64,000 bases of DNA from Flavobacterium zepuense. Its GTDB lineage: Bacteria; Bacteroidota; Bacteroidia; Flavobacteriales; Flavobacteriaceae. Every line of letters starts with the position of its first letter. The first letter of the stretch is position 1. Shown piece after piece: positions 51,088 to 58,249 of the stretch. The notes beneath the pieces were generated by a model. That model was not told the DNA's origin. It saw only the letters and a list, made by a program, of their open reading frames with translations, and ran no database searches. Location of the stretch: assembly GCF_007097145.1 (NCBI RefSeq), contig NZ_VJVZ01000013.1, positions 124,001 to 188,000 of the forward strand, given 5' to 3'. The position numbers were made by a program, and so were the translations under genes.

Positions 51088-53535
51088 CTACTCCTTATAA
51101 AAAACCCTCTTAACCCGTTGCGAGATGCTTGTTAATATCTCGTAGGGTATGGTGCCCAGTGCCTTGGCAATATCGCTAACGGTGGGTGCCGCGCCAAAAA
51201 TAATAGCGGTGTCGCCTTCTTTACAGTCAATGCCCGTAATATTAACCATCATCATGTCCATGCTTATGGTGCCGGTAATTACGGCCTTGCGGTTATTAAT
51301 TACCACATAGCCACGCTCGTTGCCCCAGGCACGTGGTATACCATCGGCATAACCAATGGGCAGGGTGGCAATATGGGTTTGCTGCCAGGTACGGTACTTA
51401 CGGGCATAGCCAATGCTTTCGCCCCGCGGAATATCTTTTATCTGGAGGATAATGGTTTTAAGAGTGCCCACGGTTTGCAGGTACAGGCTTTCCGTCTCGT
51501 CGTTGCCCACGCCATACAGGCCAATGCCCAGGCGCACCATATCATATTGCGCGTCGGCATAATTGTAAATGCCCGATGTGTTGAGTATGTGGCGTATCGG
51601 GCTAATGTCTAACACCTCCATAAGGTGTGCCGACCACGCATCGAACTTGGCTATCTGCCCCAGCGTAAAGTCGCGGTACTCCGGCATATCGCTGGACGAC
51701 AGGTGTGAAAAGATACTTTTAACCGAAACAAGGTTGTTGTTACGCAGCAGGTCAATAAGTTCTTCGAGCTGGTTTTCTTCAAAGCCCAGGCGGTGCATGC
51801 CGGTATCTAATTTTATATGGATGGGGTAGTTGCTTAAATTCTTTTGCTGTGCCACGGCTATAAAGGCACGCAGCTCTTTGGCCGAATATATTTCCGGCTC
51901 AAGGTTATACGCTGCCATAGCTGCAAAGGCCGAACTTTCGGGGTTCATAACAATAATAGGCGTACTAATACCCGCATTGCGTAACGAAATACCTTCATCG
52001 GCGAAAGCCACCCCCAGATAGTCGACCTTTTGGTGCGATAGCGCCTTGGCAATTTCATAACTGCCGCTGCCATAGCCAAAGGCCTTTACCATTACCATTA
52101 TTTTAGTAGCAGGTTGCAGGCGGCTTTTATAAAAGTTGAGGTTATGGATAATGGAGTTGAGGTTAATTTCCAACACTGTTTCGTGGGTTTTCTCCTCAAG
52201 GAAAACTACAATTTCATCAAACCTAAAGCTACGCGCGCCTTTTACCAGTATAGTTTCGTCTTCAAACGAGCTGGCTTTGTAGTGCGCCAAAAACTCCTGC
52301 GTGGTTTTGTACGGAAAGAAATTTGGGAAATCAGCCAATTGCTCGCTAATTTTTTCGCCTATGCCTATAACCTGGCTAATGTTGTGCCCGGCAAGCAGTT
52401 TGGCTACTTTGGCATACACTAATTCGGTATCGAACCCGCTTTGGAAAACATCCGACAGGATAACCGTCTTTTTTTGGTGTGTTTTGTGCTGCTCTAAAAA
52501 GTCGAGTGCAATTTTAAGCGACTGGTAGTCGGAGCTAAAACTATCGTCGATAATCGTGCAGCCGTTGTTACCGTTCTTAACCTGTAAGCGTAGTTCAACG
52601 GGAAATAAACCCGCAAGCCTGTCGGTAATCGTTTCCTGGCTGTAGCCCAAATGCAGCATAAGCATAAGGCAGCTAATGGCATTTTCTATAGACGCTTCAT
52701 CGGTAAACGGAATAGCCGCCGTAAATGATGCATCGTTATAAAAAACTTCCAGTTGGGTACTACCATTTTTTGGTGAGGGGACAACCTGCACATCGGCACC
52801 CGGCTCAAAACTCCATGTAAAGGTTTGTAGTGAATAGGAGGCCAGCAATTGCTGTTCTATAAATTTATTTTGCTGAAGTATAAGCGTCTTTACATTAGCA
52901 AACAGCTTCAGTTTTTCCTTGATCTTTTCTATACGGGTGGCAAAACCTTCATCGTGCGCAGCGCCAATGTTCGTCAGTATACCAAAATCCGGATGGATAA
53001 TGGGTTCCAGTTTTTCCATTTCGCCCACGGTAGAGATTCCCGCCTCAAAAATGCCCAGGTTGTGCCTTTCATTAATTCCGATTATTGATAACGGCACTCC
53101 CACCTGCGAGTTGTAGCTCTTGGGGCTACGGATAATGGTATAATCGGGGCTCATAAGGTAATTGAGCCACTCCTTAACAATAGTTTTGCCGTTGCTGCCC
53201 GTTATGGCAATCACCGGAAAGTTAAACAGCTGCCTGTAGTAAATGGCAAAATCCTGAAGGGCGGTAAGGGTGTTCTCCACCACAAAATAGTTGGCCTTGC
53301 CAATAACCTCCACAGGAATGTGGCTTACCACAAAGTTAAGCACGCCTTTGTCTATAAGCTGGGCTATGTACTCGTGGCTGTCGCGGTTTTGGCCTTTAAG
53401 TGCAAAAAACAGCGTGCCTATATTGTTTTGCAACGACCGGCTGTCTATAGATACGTTGTCTATTTCCATATCGCGCTGCCTCCCCTCAAAACGGGAATGC
53501 ATAGCGGGTATAATGTCCTGGGTATTTACGCTCAA
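51088..53535 (-). CDS. murF-alr: Bifunctional MurF ligase / alanine racemase
   Basis: 815 residues. The N-terminal half is UDP-MurNAc-tripeptide:D-Ala-D-Ala ligase (P-loop TGSNGKT at 112-118, ENAISCLMLM, IIDDSFSSDYQSLKIAL); the C-terminal half (from about 452) is a PLP-dependent alanine racemase with K484 in MVKAFGYGSG, the IRHILNTSG and RLGIGLYGVG segments and the second catalytic Tyr in SIGYARKYRT. The fusion couples D-Ala production and its use in peptidoglycan precursors and is common in Bacteroidetes. The start is TTG 53535, overlapping the stop of the toxin gene by four bases; the next ATG (residue 12) would truncate a conserved N-helix. Confidence 0.93.
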   Translation of the reverse strand: MSVNTQDIIPAMHSRFEGRQRDMEIDNVSIDSRSLQNNIGTLFFALKGQNRDSHEYIAQLIDKGVLNFVVSHIPVEVIGKANYFVVENTLTALQDFAIYYRQLFNFPVIAITGSNGKTIVKEWLNYLMSPDYTIIRSPKSYNSQVGVPLSIIGINERHNLGIFEAGISTVGEMEKLEPIIHPDFGILTNIGAAHDEGFATRIEKIKEKLKLFANVKTLILQQNKFIEQQLLASYSLQTFTWSFEPGADVQVVPSPKNGSTQLEVFYNDASFTAAIPFTDEASIENAISCLMLMLHLGYSQETITDRLAGLFPVELRLQVKNGNNGCTIIDDSFSSDYQSLKIALDFLEQHKTHQKKTVILSDVFQSGFDTELVYAKVAKLLAGHNISQVIGIGEKISEQLADFPNFFPYKTTQEFLAHYKASSFEDETILVKGARSFRFDEIVVFLEEKTHETVLEINLNSIIHNLNFYKSRLQPATKIMVMVKAFGYGSGSYEIAKALSHQKVDYLGVAFADEGISLRNAGISTPIIVMNPESSAFAAMAAYNLEPEIYSAKELRAFIAVAQQKNLSNYPIHIKLDTGMHRLGFEENQLEELIDLLRNNNLVSVKSIFSHLSSSDMPEYRDFTLGQIAKFDAWSAHLMEVLDISPIRHILNTSGIYNYADAQYDMVRLGIGLYGVGNDETESLYLQTVGTLKTIILQIKDIPRGESIGYARKYRTWQQTHIATLPIGYADGIPRAWGNERGYVVINNRKAVITGTISMDMMMVNITGIDCKEGDTAIIFGAAPTVSDIAKALGTIPYEILTSISQRVKRVFYKE

Positions 53536-53822
53536 GGGTTTGATTTTTTTGGATTTTGTCTGGTACTGAAAATTCTAAGAATGACTACCGAATTTTTATG
53601 GATGGCATATATAATCTTGTAGTTCCAGATTACGGCAAAACGTACAGACGGATTATTAACTGACGGCTCTATAGGGTATTTTTCAGGTATTACGATAAGA
53701 GAATTAGCCAGGTCAAAAATTTTATTGAAAACCAATAAGGCATTTTGTGGACTCTCTTGTTTAATGAAATTGTATATAGCTTCTAATTCATCAGAGGCTT
53801 TCTTTCGCCAAATAATTTTCAT
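53532..53822 (-). CDS. RelE/ParE-family toxin
   Basis: 96 residues. ParE/RelE fold: KIIWRKKASDELEAIYNFIKQES at the N-terminus, NSLIVIPEKYPIEPSV in the middle, and the C-terminal VRFAVIWNYKIIYAIHKNSVVILRIFSTRQNPKK with the strand motif usual in the family. Expected to poison gyrase or cleave ribosomal mRNA, depending on the subgroup. Overlaps the antitoxin by four bases upstream and murF-alr by four bases downstream. Confidence 0.82.
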   Translation of the reverse strand: MKIIWRKKASDELEAIYNFIKQESPQNALLVFNKIFDLANSLIVIPEKYPIEPSVNNPSVRFAVIWNYKIIYAIHKNSVVILRIFSTRQNPKKSNP

Positions 53823-54064
53823 TGGCCTAATATCCTGCGTTTTACTTCGTCGCTGGAATATGTTTCCATGTTTTCTTCTTTCAGTTGTAAAAGGGCAGAA
53901 TTAATATCCTGTACAAAATCCTTGTTAGTTATAGGATTGCCATCTGTATCAAAACCAACTATATTTTCTTCATCCAAAAGCCTCGAAATCTTTTTAAGTA
54001 AACCGTCATCTGACAGGTTAAGAACGCGTTGCGCTACGCTGATTTTTAATGCCTCTGTTTTCAT
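53819..54064 (-). CDS. Antitoxin of the ParE-like toxin
   Basis: 81 residues. Starts MKTEALKISVAQRVLNLSDDGLLKKI, a helical N-terminus, and ends in an acidic segment (ENMETYSSDEVKRRILGQ) that can wrap the toxin. The 4-base ATGA overlap with the toxin is the normal TA arrangement. TACCTTTG at 54088-54081 lies 16 bases before the start. Confidence 0.78.
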   Translation of the reverse strand: MKTEALKISVAQRVLNLSDDGLLKKISRLLDEENIVGFDTDGNPITNKDFVQDINSALLQLKEENMETYSSDEVKRRILGQ

Positions 54065-54080
54065 CTACACTACTTTTTAT

Positions 54081-54088
54081 CAAAGGTA
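54081..54088 (-). promoter_or_regulatory. -7 element TACCTTTG of the toxin-antitoxin operon
   Basis: A perfect TAnnTTTG on the minus strand, 16 bases before ATG 54064. It may also drive murF-alr, for which no other promoter was found. Confidence 0.65.
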
Positions 54089-54174
54089 ATTAATTTAAAT
54101 AAATCATTTGATATCTCCTAATAATAGTTGAAAATTGACTTTAACGTATCAGGATAAAATCCCAAACAATTCTC

Positions 54175-54182
54175 TAACTTTG
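54175..54182 (+). promoter_or_regulatory. -7 element TAACTTTG
   Basis: A perfect TAnnTTTG, 19 bases before ATG 54202. Confidence 0.65.
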
Positions 54183-54201
54183 TTTTACACTTTACAGCAA
54201 G

Positions 54202-54543
54202 ATGGCTAAGATAATAGGCTCTTTTTATTTAAAACTGACCGATGACGGCAACCTGGCAGGCGAATTTACCAACAGCCGCCTTTTTACCGTTGCTAAAGAA
54301 AGCGCTATCCTTATAGAAAAAGGCAATGCCCCTTTTATAGGCAGGTACTTTTCTACGTGGGATGGAGTGTATGGGCCGGCATCGGGCATACTTACCGTTT
54401 CGTTTATAGAAAGCACGGTGCCCAGCAATGTTAAGTATGATTTGGTGTGGACGGCAGAAGACGGCGATATACTTTTTACGGGTGAAGCGCTCCTGGCCGA
54501 AGGGATGCTTATAGGGCACTACGTTTCGGTAAATGATAAGTAG
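54202..54543 (+). CDS. Hypothetical protein, possibly avidin-like or lipocalin-like barrel
   Basis: 113 residues, strand-rich with no signal peptide. The run KIIGSFYLKLTDDGNLAGEF, PFIGRYFSTWDG, ILTVSFIES, YDLVWTAEDGDILFTGEALL suggests a small up-and-down beta-barrel. No known motif. Convergent with tdk, three bases between stop codons. Confidence 0.6.
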   Translation: MAKIIGSFYLKLTDDGNLAGEFTNSRLFTVAKESAILIEKGNAPFIGRYFSTWDGVYGPASGILTVSFIESTVPSNVKYDLVWTAEDGDILFTGEALLAEGMLIGHYVSVNDK

Positions 54544-54546
54544 GGG

Positions 54547-55173
54547 CTACTCTGCCTTATCCGTCTTTTTAATAAAATCGGCTTTATTTTCCTGCTGTTC
54601 ACGCAGGGCTTCGTAGTAAGCAGCACGGCTAAGGGGTTCATATTCTTCAGTTTCGCCTAATAAAACAAGGTTGTTGTTATTCGCTTTCCTAAAACTATAA
54701 TTGGCAAGGTTACCGGTGCGGGTGCACACGGCGTGTACTTTGGTAACATATTCGGCGGTAGCCATAAGGGCAGGCATGGGCCCAAAGGGGTTGCCCTTAA
54801 AATCCATATCCAGTCCGGCTACAATAACGCGTATACCGCTGTTGGCCAAGTCGTTGCATACGGCAATAATTTCATCGTCAAAAAACTGGCCTTCGTCTAT
54901 ACCCACCACATCGCAGTCCTGCGCCAGGAGGCGTATCATGGCGGCCGATGTTACCGGGGTAGAGCGTATCTCGTTAGCATCGTGGCTAATAACCATTTCT
55001 TCGTGGTAGCGGGTATCTATAGAAGGTTTAAATATCTCCACTTTTTGTTTTGCAAACTGCGCCCGCTTAAGCCTGCGGATAAGTTCCTCTGTCTTGCCCG
55101 AAAACATGGAGCCGCAGATGACCTCTATCCACCCAAACTGTTCTTTATGGTTTACTGTATTTTCGAGAAACAT
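54547..55173 (-). CDS. tdk: Thymidine kinase (type II)
   Basis: 208 residues. P-loop GSMFSGKT (21-28) and DEGQFFDDE mark the type II enzyme that phosphorylates thymidine to dTMP. The lasso region HAVCTRTGNLANYSFR and EEYEPLSRAAYYEA lack the usual paired cysteines of the zinc site, so structural zinc may be absent. This may be normal for the clade. Confidence 0.93.
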   Translation of the reverse strand: MFLENTVNHKEQFGWIEVICGSMFSGKTEELIRRLKRAQFAKQKVEIFKPSIDTRYHEEMVISHDANEIRSTPVTSAAMIRLLAQDCDVVGIDEGQFFDDEIIAVCNDLANSGIRVIVAGLDMDFKGNPFGPMPALMATAEYVTKVHAVCTRTGNLANYSFRKANNNNLVLLGETEEYEPLSRAAYYEALREQQENKADFIKKTDKAE

Positions 55174-55274
55174 TTTGTATTTTTCAGGCTGTAAAACAGA
55201 AATGTTTTCTGTTACTTTGTATAAAACAAATTTATTAAAAAACTATTGCGCCAACCCCTATTATTCTAAAAGTT

Positions 55275-56864
55275 ATGAAGAAAAGATTAGAAGCCGACCT
55301 TATAAGCATTGCCCACCGCATACTGAAACTTAAGGACAGGGCCGAGATTGACCAACTGCAGCAGGAAACGCTAAGGCTTTACGAAAAGCTGTCGGTGCTT
55401 AAATTTGTAGAAGATAATTTTAAGGGTGCAACTCCAACTATTGGGCATGCGTCGGCGCTGTTTAAGCTGGACGAGGTGTACGGCCTTGACGAAGCCGAAC
55501 TGGTAAAGCCTGAGCCGGGCGAACTGGATAAGGAAGCCGACCAAAAGGCTGCCGAGCGCAAAGAAAAACAGGAGGCTAAAAAAGCGGAGCAATCTGAAGA
55601 TAAAGAGAATGAAAGTGGCGAAGGAGTAGATACCGATACGGATGGCAAGCAGCCTGTAGCCGAAGAAGAGAAAAAAGAAGCCCCCGAAGCTGCAGCAACC
55701 GTTCCTGCTGAAGAAGAAAGCGAAGTGGCAGATGATGCTAAAGCGGATGACGCACCAAAACAGGATAAAGAGAATGAAAGCGGCGAAGGTGTAAATACCG
55801 ATACAGAGGGCAAACAGCCTGTAGCTGAAGACGAGAAAAAAGATACCCCTGAAGCTAAGGAAACTGTTCCTGCTGACGAAGAAAACGAAGTGGCTGAAGC
55901 CGATATAGAAAACGACACCACCGAAGAAGGCGAGCCAAAACCGGAAGAAGAAGAAAAACCTGAGGTAGAAGAGCCAAAGGAAACTCCGCAGGTTGAAGAA
56001 CCTAAAGAAGAACCAAAAAGCGAAGCTAAAGCCGAAGAGCCACAAACCGAAGAGCCTGAGGTAAAAGTTCAGGTGGAGAAACCGGCGGAGGATGTTAAGG
56101 CTGAGGAGGCTTCTGCGGCAGCGGTATATGAAAAAGAGCACGAAAGCACCCCCGAAGAAGAGGAAAAAGCTGCCGATGCCGAGATAAAAACAATTGAGCC
56201 TGATGCCAATACTAAAGTGGAGGACAATAAAATAGGTTTTGAATTTGCTTTTGAGCGCCCTGCTGCGCCCGAAACACCTGCAAAACAAAAGGAAATTTCG
56301 TTTGAGGATTTCCACGACTATAAAGAGCCTGAGTTTGTAAAGAAAGGCGATGATGCCCCTAAGCCTGCCGCCGATGCGTCGGACTGGCGTAACTGGGAGC
56401 CTAATAAAGCCGCCACTCCTGAGGCGCCTAAAGCCCCGGAGCAGCCTAAAAAGGAAGAGCCTGTAAGCGACTGGCGCGATTGGGAACCGTCTAAATCCAA
56501 CACCCCTGAGCCTGCTGCACCGCAAGCTCCTAAAGCTGAGGAAAAAGACTGGCGCGACTGGGAGCCTACGCCATCGGCACCTAAGGAAGAACCTAAGCCT
56601 GCCGCTGCGCCTAAAGCGTTTAACGACGGTTTTGTAAAGGCCATTTCGCTCGGGCTAAACGACCGTATTGCCTTTGAGAAAAACCTTTTTGGCGGCAGCA
56701 GCGATGATCTTAACCGTGTCGTGTCGCAGCTTAATACGCTTAACACCTACCAGGAGGCAAAAGACTTTATAGATGACCTTGTTAAGCCCGACTACAATAA
56801 CTGGAAAGGCAAAGAAGAATACGAAGAGCGCTTTATGGTGCTGGTAGAAAAAAGATTTAGTTAA
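55275..56864 (+). CDS. Acidic repeat protein with conserved N- and C-terminal domains
   Basis: 529 residues. N-terminal ~75 form a helical domain (LISIAHRILKLKDRAEIDQL...LFKLDEVY). Residues about 80-350 are a Glu/Lys/Pro/Ala-rich disordered region with a 55-residue tandem duplication, then three DWRxWEP motifs. The C-terminal ~80 residues (LGLNDRIAFEKNLFGGSSDDLNRVVSQLNTL...DYNNWKGKEEYEERFM) look like a conserved Bacteroidetes domain. Function unknown; perhaps a scaffold. Its stop overlaps rsmI by one base. Confidence 0.8.
   Translation: MKKRLEADLISIAHRILKLKDRAEIDQLQQETLRLYEKLSVLKFVEDNFKGATPTIGHASALFKLDEVYGLDEAELVKPEPGELDKEADQKAAERKEKQEAKKAEQSEDKENESGEGVDTDTDGKQPVAEEEKKEAPEAAATVPAEEESEVADDAKADDAPKQDKENESGEGVNTDTEGKQPVAEDEKKDTPEAKETVPADEENEVAEADIENDTTEEGEPKPEEEEKPEVEEPKETPQVEEPKEEPKSEAKAEEPQTEEPEVKVQVEKPAEDVKAEEASAAAVYEKEHESTPEEEEKAADAEIKTIEPDANTKVEDNKIGFEFAFERPAAPETPAKQKEISFEDFHDYKEPEFVKKGDDAPKPAADASDWRNWEPNKAATPEAPKAPEQPKKEEPVSDWRDWEPSKSNTPEPAAPQAPKAEEKDWRDWEPTPSAPKEEPKPAAAPKAFNDGFVKAISLGLNDRIAFEKNLFGGSSDDLNRVVSQLNTLNTYQEAKDFIDDLVKPDYNNWKGKEEYEERFMVLVEKRFS
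55599..55925 (+). repeat. 165-base tandem duplication encoding acidic repeats
   Basis: The DNA of 55599-55670 recurs nearly unchanged at 55764-55835 (period 165, in frame). Both encode DKENESGEGVxTDTxGKQPVA; the last of each unit diverges. Confidence 0.85.
56382..56570 (+). repeat. Triple DWRDWEP-coding motif
   Basis: Motifs begin at 56382, 56469 and 56547 and encode DWRNWEP, DWRDWEP and DWRDWEP, separated by Pro/Ala/Lys-rich spacers of about 19-22 residues. Confidence 0.85.
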
Positions 56865-57586
56865 TGTCCAAACTTTACATTGTTCCCACGCCCATAGGCA
56901 ACCTTGAGGATATGACCTTCCGGGCCATAAAAGTGCTTAAAGAGGTTACCCTTATCCTGGCCGAAGATACCCGTACCAGTGCCAAACTGCTCAAGCATTT
57001 TGATATTGGCACGCACATGCACAGCCACCACATGCACAATGAGCATAAGACGGTAGAGGGCATTATCCAGCGGCTGCAAAACGGCGAAAGCATTGCCCTT
57101 ATTAGCGATGCTGGTACGCCCGCCATATCCGATCCCGGGTTTTTGCTAACCCGTGCATGTGTGCAGCATAATATTCCGATTGAATGCCTGCCCGGCGCCA
57201 CGGCCTTTGTGCCTGCGTTGGTCAATAGTGGCCTACCTAATGATAAGTTTGTTTTCGAAGGGTTTCTGCCTGACAAAAAAGGCCGTCAGACCCGCTTTCT
57301 GGCCTTAGCCGAAGAGCAGCGTACCATGATATTTTATGTATCGCCACACAAGCTGGTTAAAACCCTGTCCGAATTTGTTCAGTACTTTGGTGAGAGCCGC
57401 CCCGTTTCGGTATCGCGCGAATTGAGCAAACTGCATGAGGAAACCGTTCGCGGTTCGGCCGCTGAGGTGTTGGAGCATTTTACCAAAAAAGAGCCCCGCG
57501 GCGAGATCGTGGTGGTAGTTGGCGGTTTTGTCCCGGAGCCTAAGGCAAAACGTTCTAAATTCTCTGAACAGGACGAGGAGGAGTAG
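56864..57586 (+). CDS. rsmI: 16S rRNA (cytidine(1402)-2'-O)-methyltransferase
   Basis: 240 residues. Begins MSKLYIVPTPIGNLEDMTFRAIKVL, the diagnostic RsmI N-terminus, followed by AEDTRTSAKLLKH and SDAGTPAISDPGF of the SAM-binding methylase fold, and PHKLVKTL. Methylates C1402 in the decoding centre. The ATG overlaps the preceding stop (TAATG), so translation is coupled with the acidic protein. Confidence 0.95.
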   Translation: MSKLYIVPTPIGNLEDMTFRAIKVLKEVTLILAEDTRTSAKLLKHFDIGTHMHSHHMHNEHKTVEGIIQRLQNGESIALISDAGTPAISDPGFLLTRACVQHNIPIECLPGATAFVPALVNSGLPNDKFVFEGFLPDKKGRQTRFLALAEEQRTMIFYVSPHKLVKTLSEFVQYFGESRPVSVSRELSKLHEETVRGSAAEVLEHFTKKEPRGEIVVVVGGFVPEPKAKRSKFSEQDEEE

Positions 57587-57589
57587 AGA

Positions 57590-57950
57590 CGCAATGCTTT
57601 GCGTCTTCCACGCATTATTGTCATGCTGAGGTACGAAGCATCTCTATAAATTGGAACGCGGATAACGCGGATGCGAGCAATCGCGGATTTAAACGGATTT
57701 TTTACAATCAGTTTTTCACGTTCTGTCATTGCGAACGGAGCTTGCGGAGTGCGGCAATCTCACTCGTGTTGTTTTGCAACTTCGATACTTTTAAGATTCG
57801 ATACTCTACTTCGCTGTACTTCGGTCGGAATGGAATACGGTTATTCCATGTCGACGATAGGAGACATCTCTGTACATGCAAAAGAAATTATCCAAAAATA
57901 ATGAGACTGCCGCGGTCGTGCCTCCCTCGCAGTGACGGTGCGGGGTTGGA
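57590..57950. repeat. Repeat-filled gap after rsmI: hairpin, family C-like and family A arms
   Basis: 57590-57609 is a perfect hairpin (AGACGCAA-TGCT-TTGCGTCT). 57655-57702 holds the AACGCGGATAACGCGGAT...AAACGGATT repeat. 57726-57765 (GTCATTGCGAACGGAGCTTG then GCGGAGTGCGGCAATCTCAC) and 57902-57940 (GAGACTGCCGCGGTCGTGCC...CTCGCAGTGACGG) are family A arms in opposite directions about 140 bases apart. No gene is supported here. Confidence 0.7.
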
Positions 57951-57972
57951 TTGCTATACTGTGCTGGCTTTT

Positions 57973-58164
57973 CAGCTCCGGAGGAGCGCCATATTTATAG
58001 AAAATTTACAAGGCACGACCCTGAGCTCCGGAGGAGCGGCATTATATGCCGCTCCTCCGGAGCTCACTCCAAGGACAATCATTAGGTGCTATAGATATGG
58101 CGCTCCTCCGGAGCTTTTCTCAATTACCATAATTGTTTGCTATAGATATACCGCTCCTATAGCG
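57973..58164. repeat. Cluster of four family D palindromes (AGCTCCGGAGGAGCGGC)
   Basis: Copies at 57973-58000, 58022-58066, 58088-58116 and 58139-58164. The second is a perfect inverted repeat with 21-bp arms around TAT; the others are half units with a flanking ATAGATAT/ATATTTATAG box. The last is decayed. Together with 57590-57950 it fills the 663-base gap before recJ. Confidence 0.85.
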
Positions 58165-58212
58165 CTTTCAACACCAATCACTACATTGCATAGCAATTTC
58201 ATTTCAGTGGCT

Positions 58213-58220
58213 TATATTTG
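58213..58220 (+). promoter_or_regulatory. -7 element TATATTTG of recJ
   Basis: A perfect TAnnTTTG, 29 bases before ATG 58250. Confidence 0.65.
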
Positions 58221-58249
58221 CAATTCAATACAAGCCACAACCACACACC

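Noticed and set aside
55371..56525. 384-codon antisense open frame on the minus strand
   Set aside because: It mirrors the Glu/Lys-rich repeats of the acidic protein; the translation is Phe/Leu/Arg-rich nonsense without a start signal.
57973..58164. Regularly spaced palindromes considered as a CRISPR array
   Set aside because: Units are palindromic, differ in length and direction, and spacers are short and uneven; no cas gene is near.
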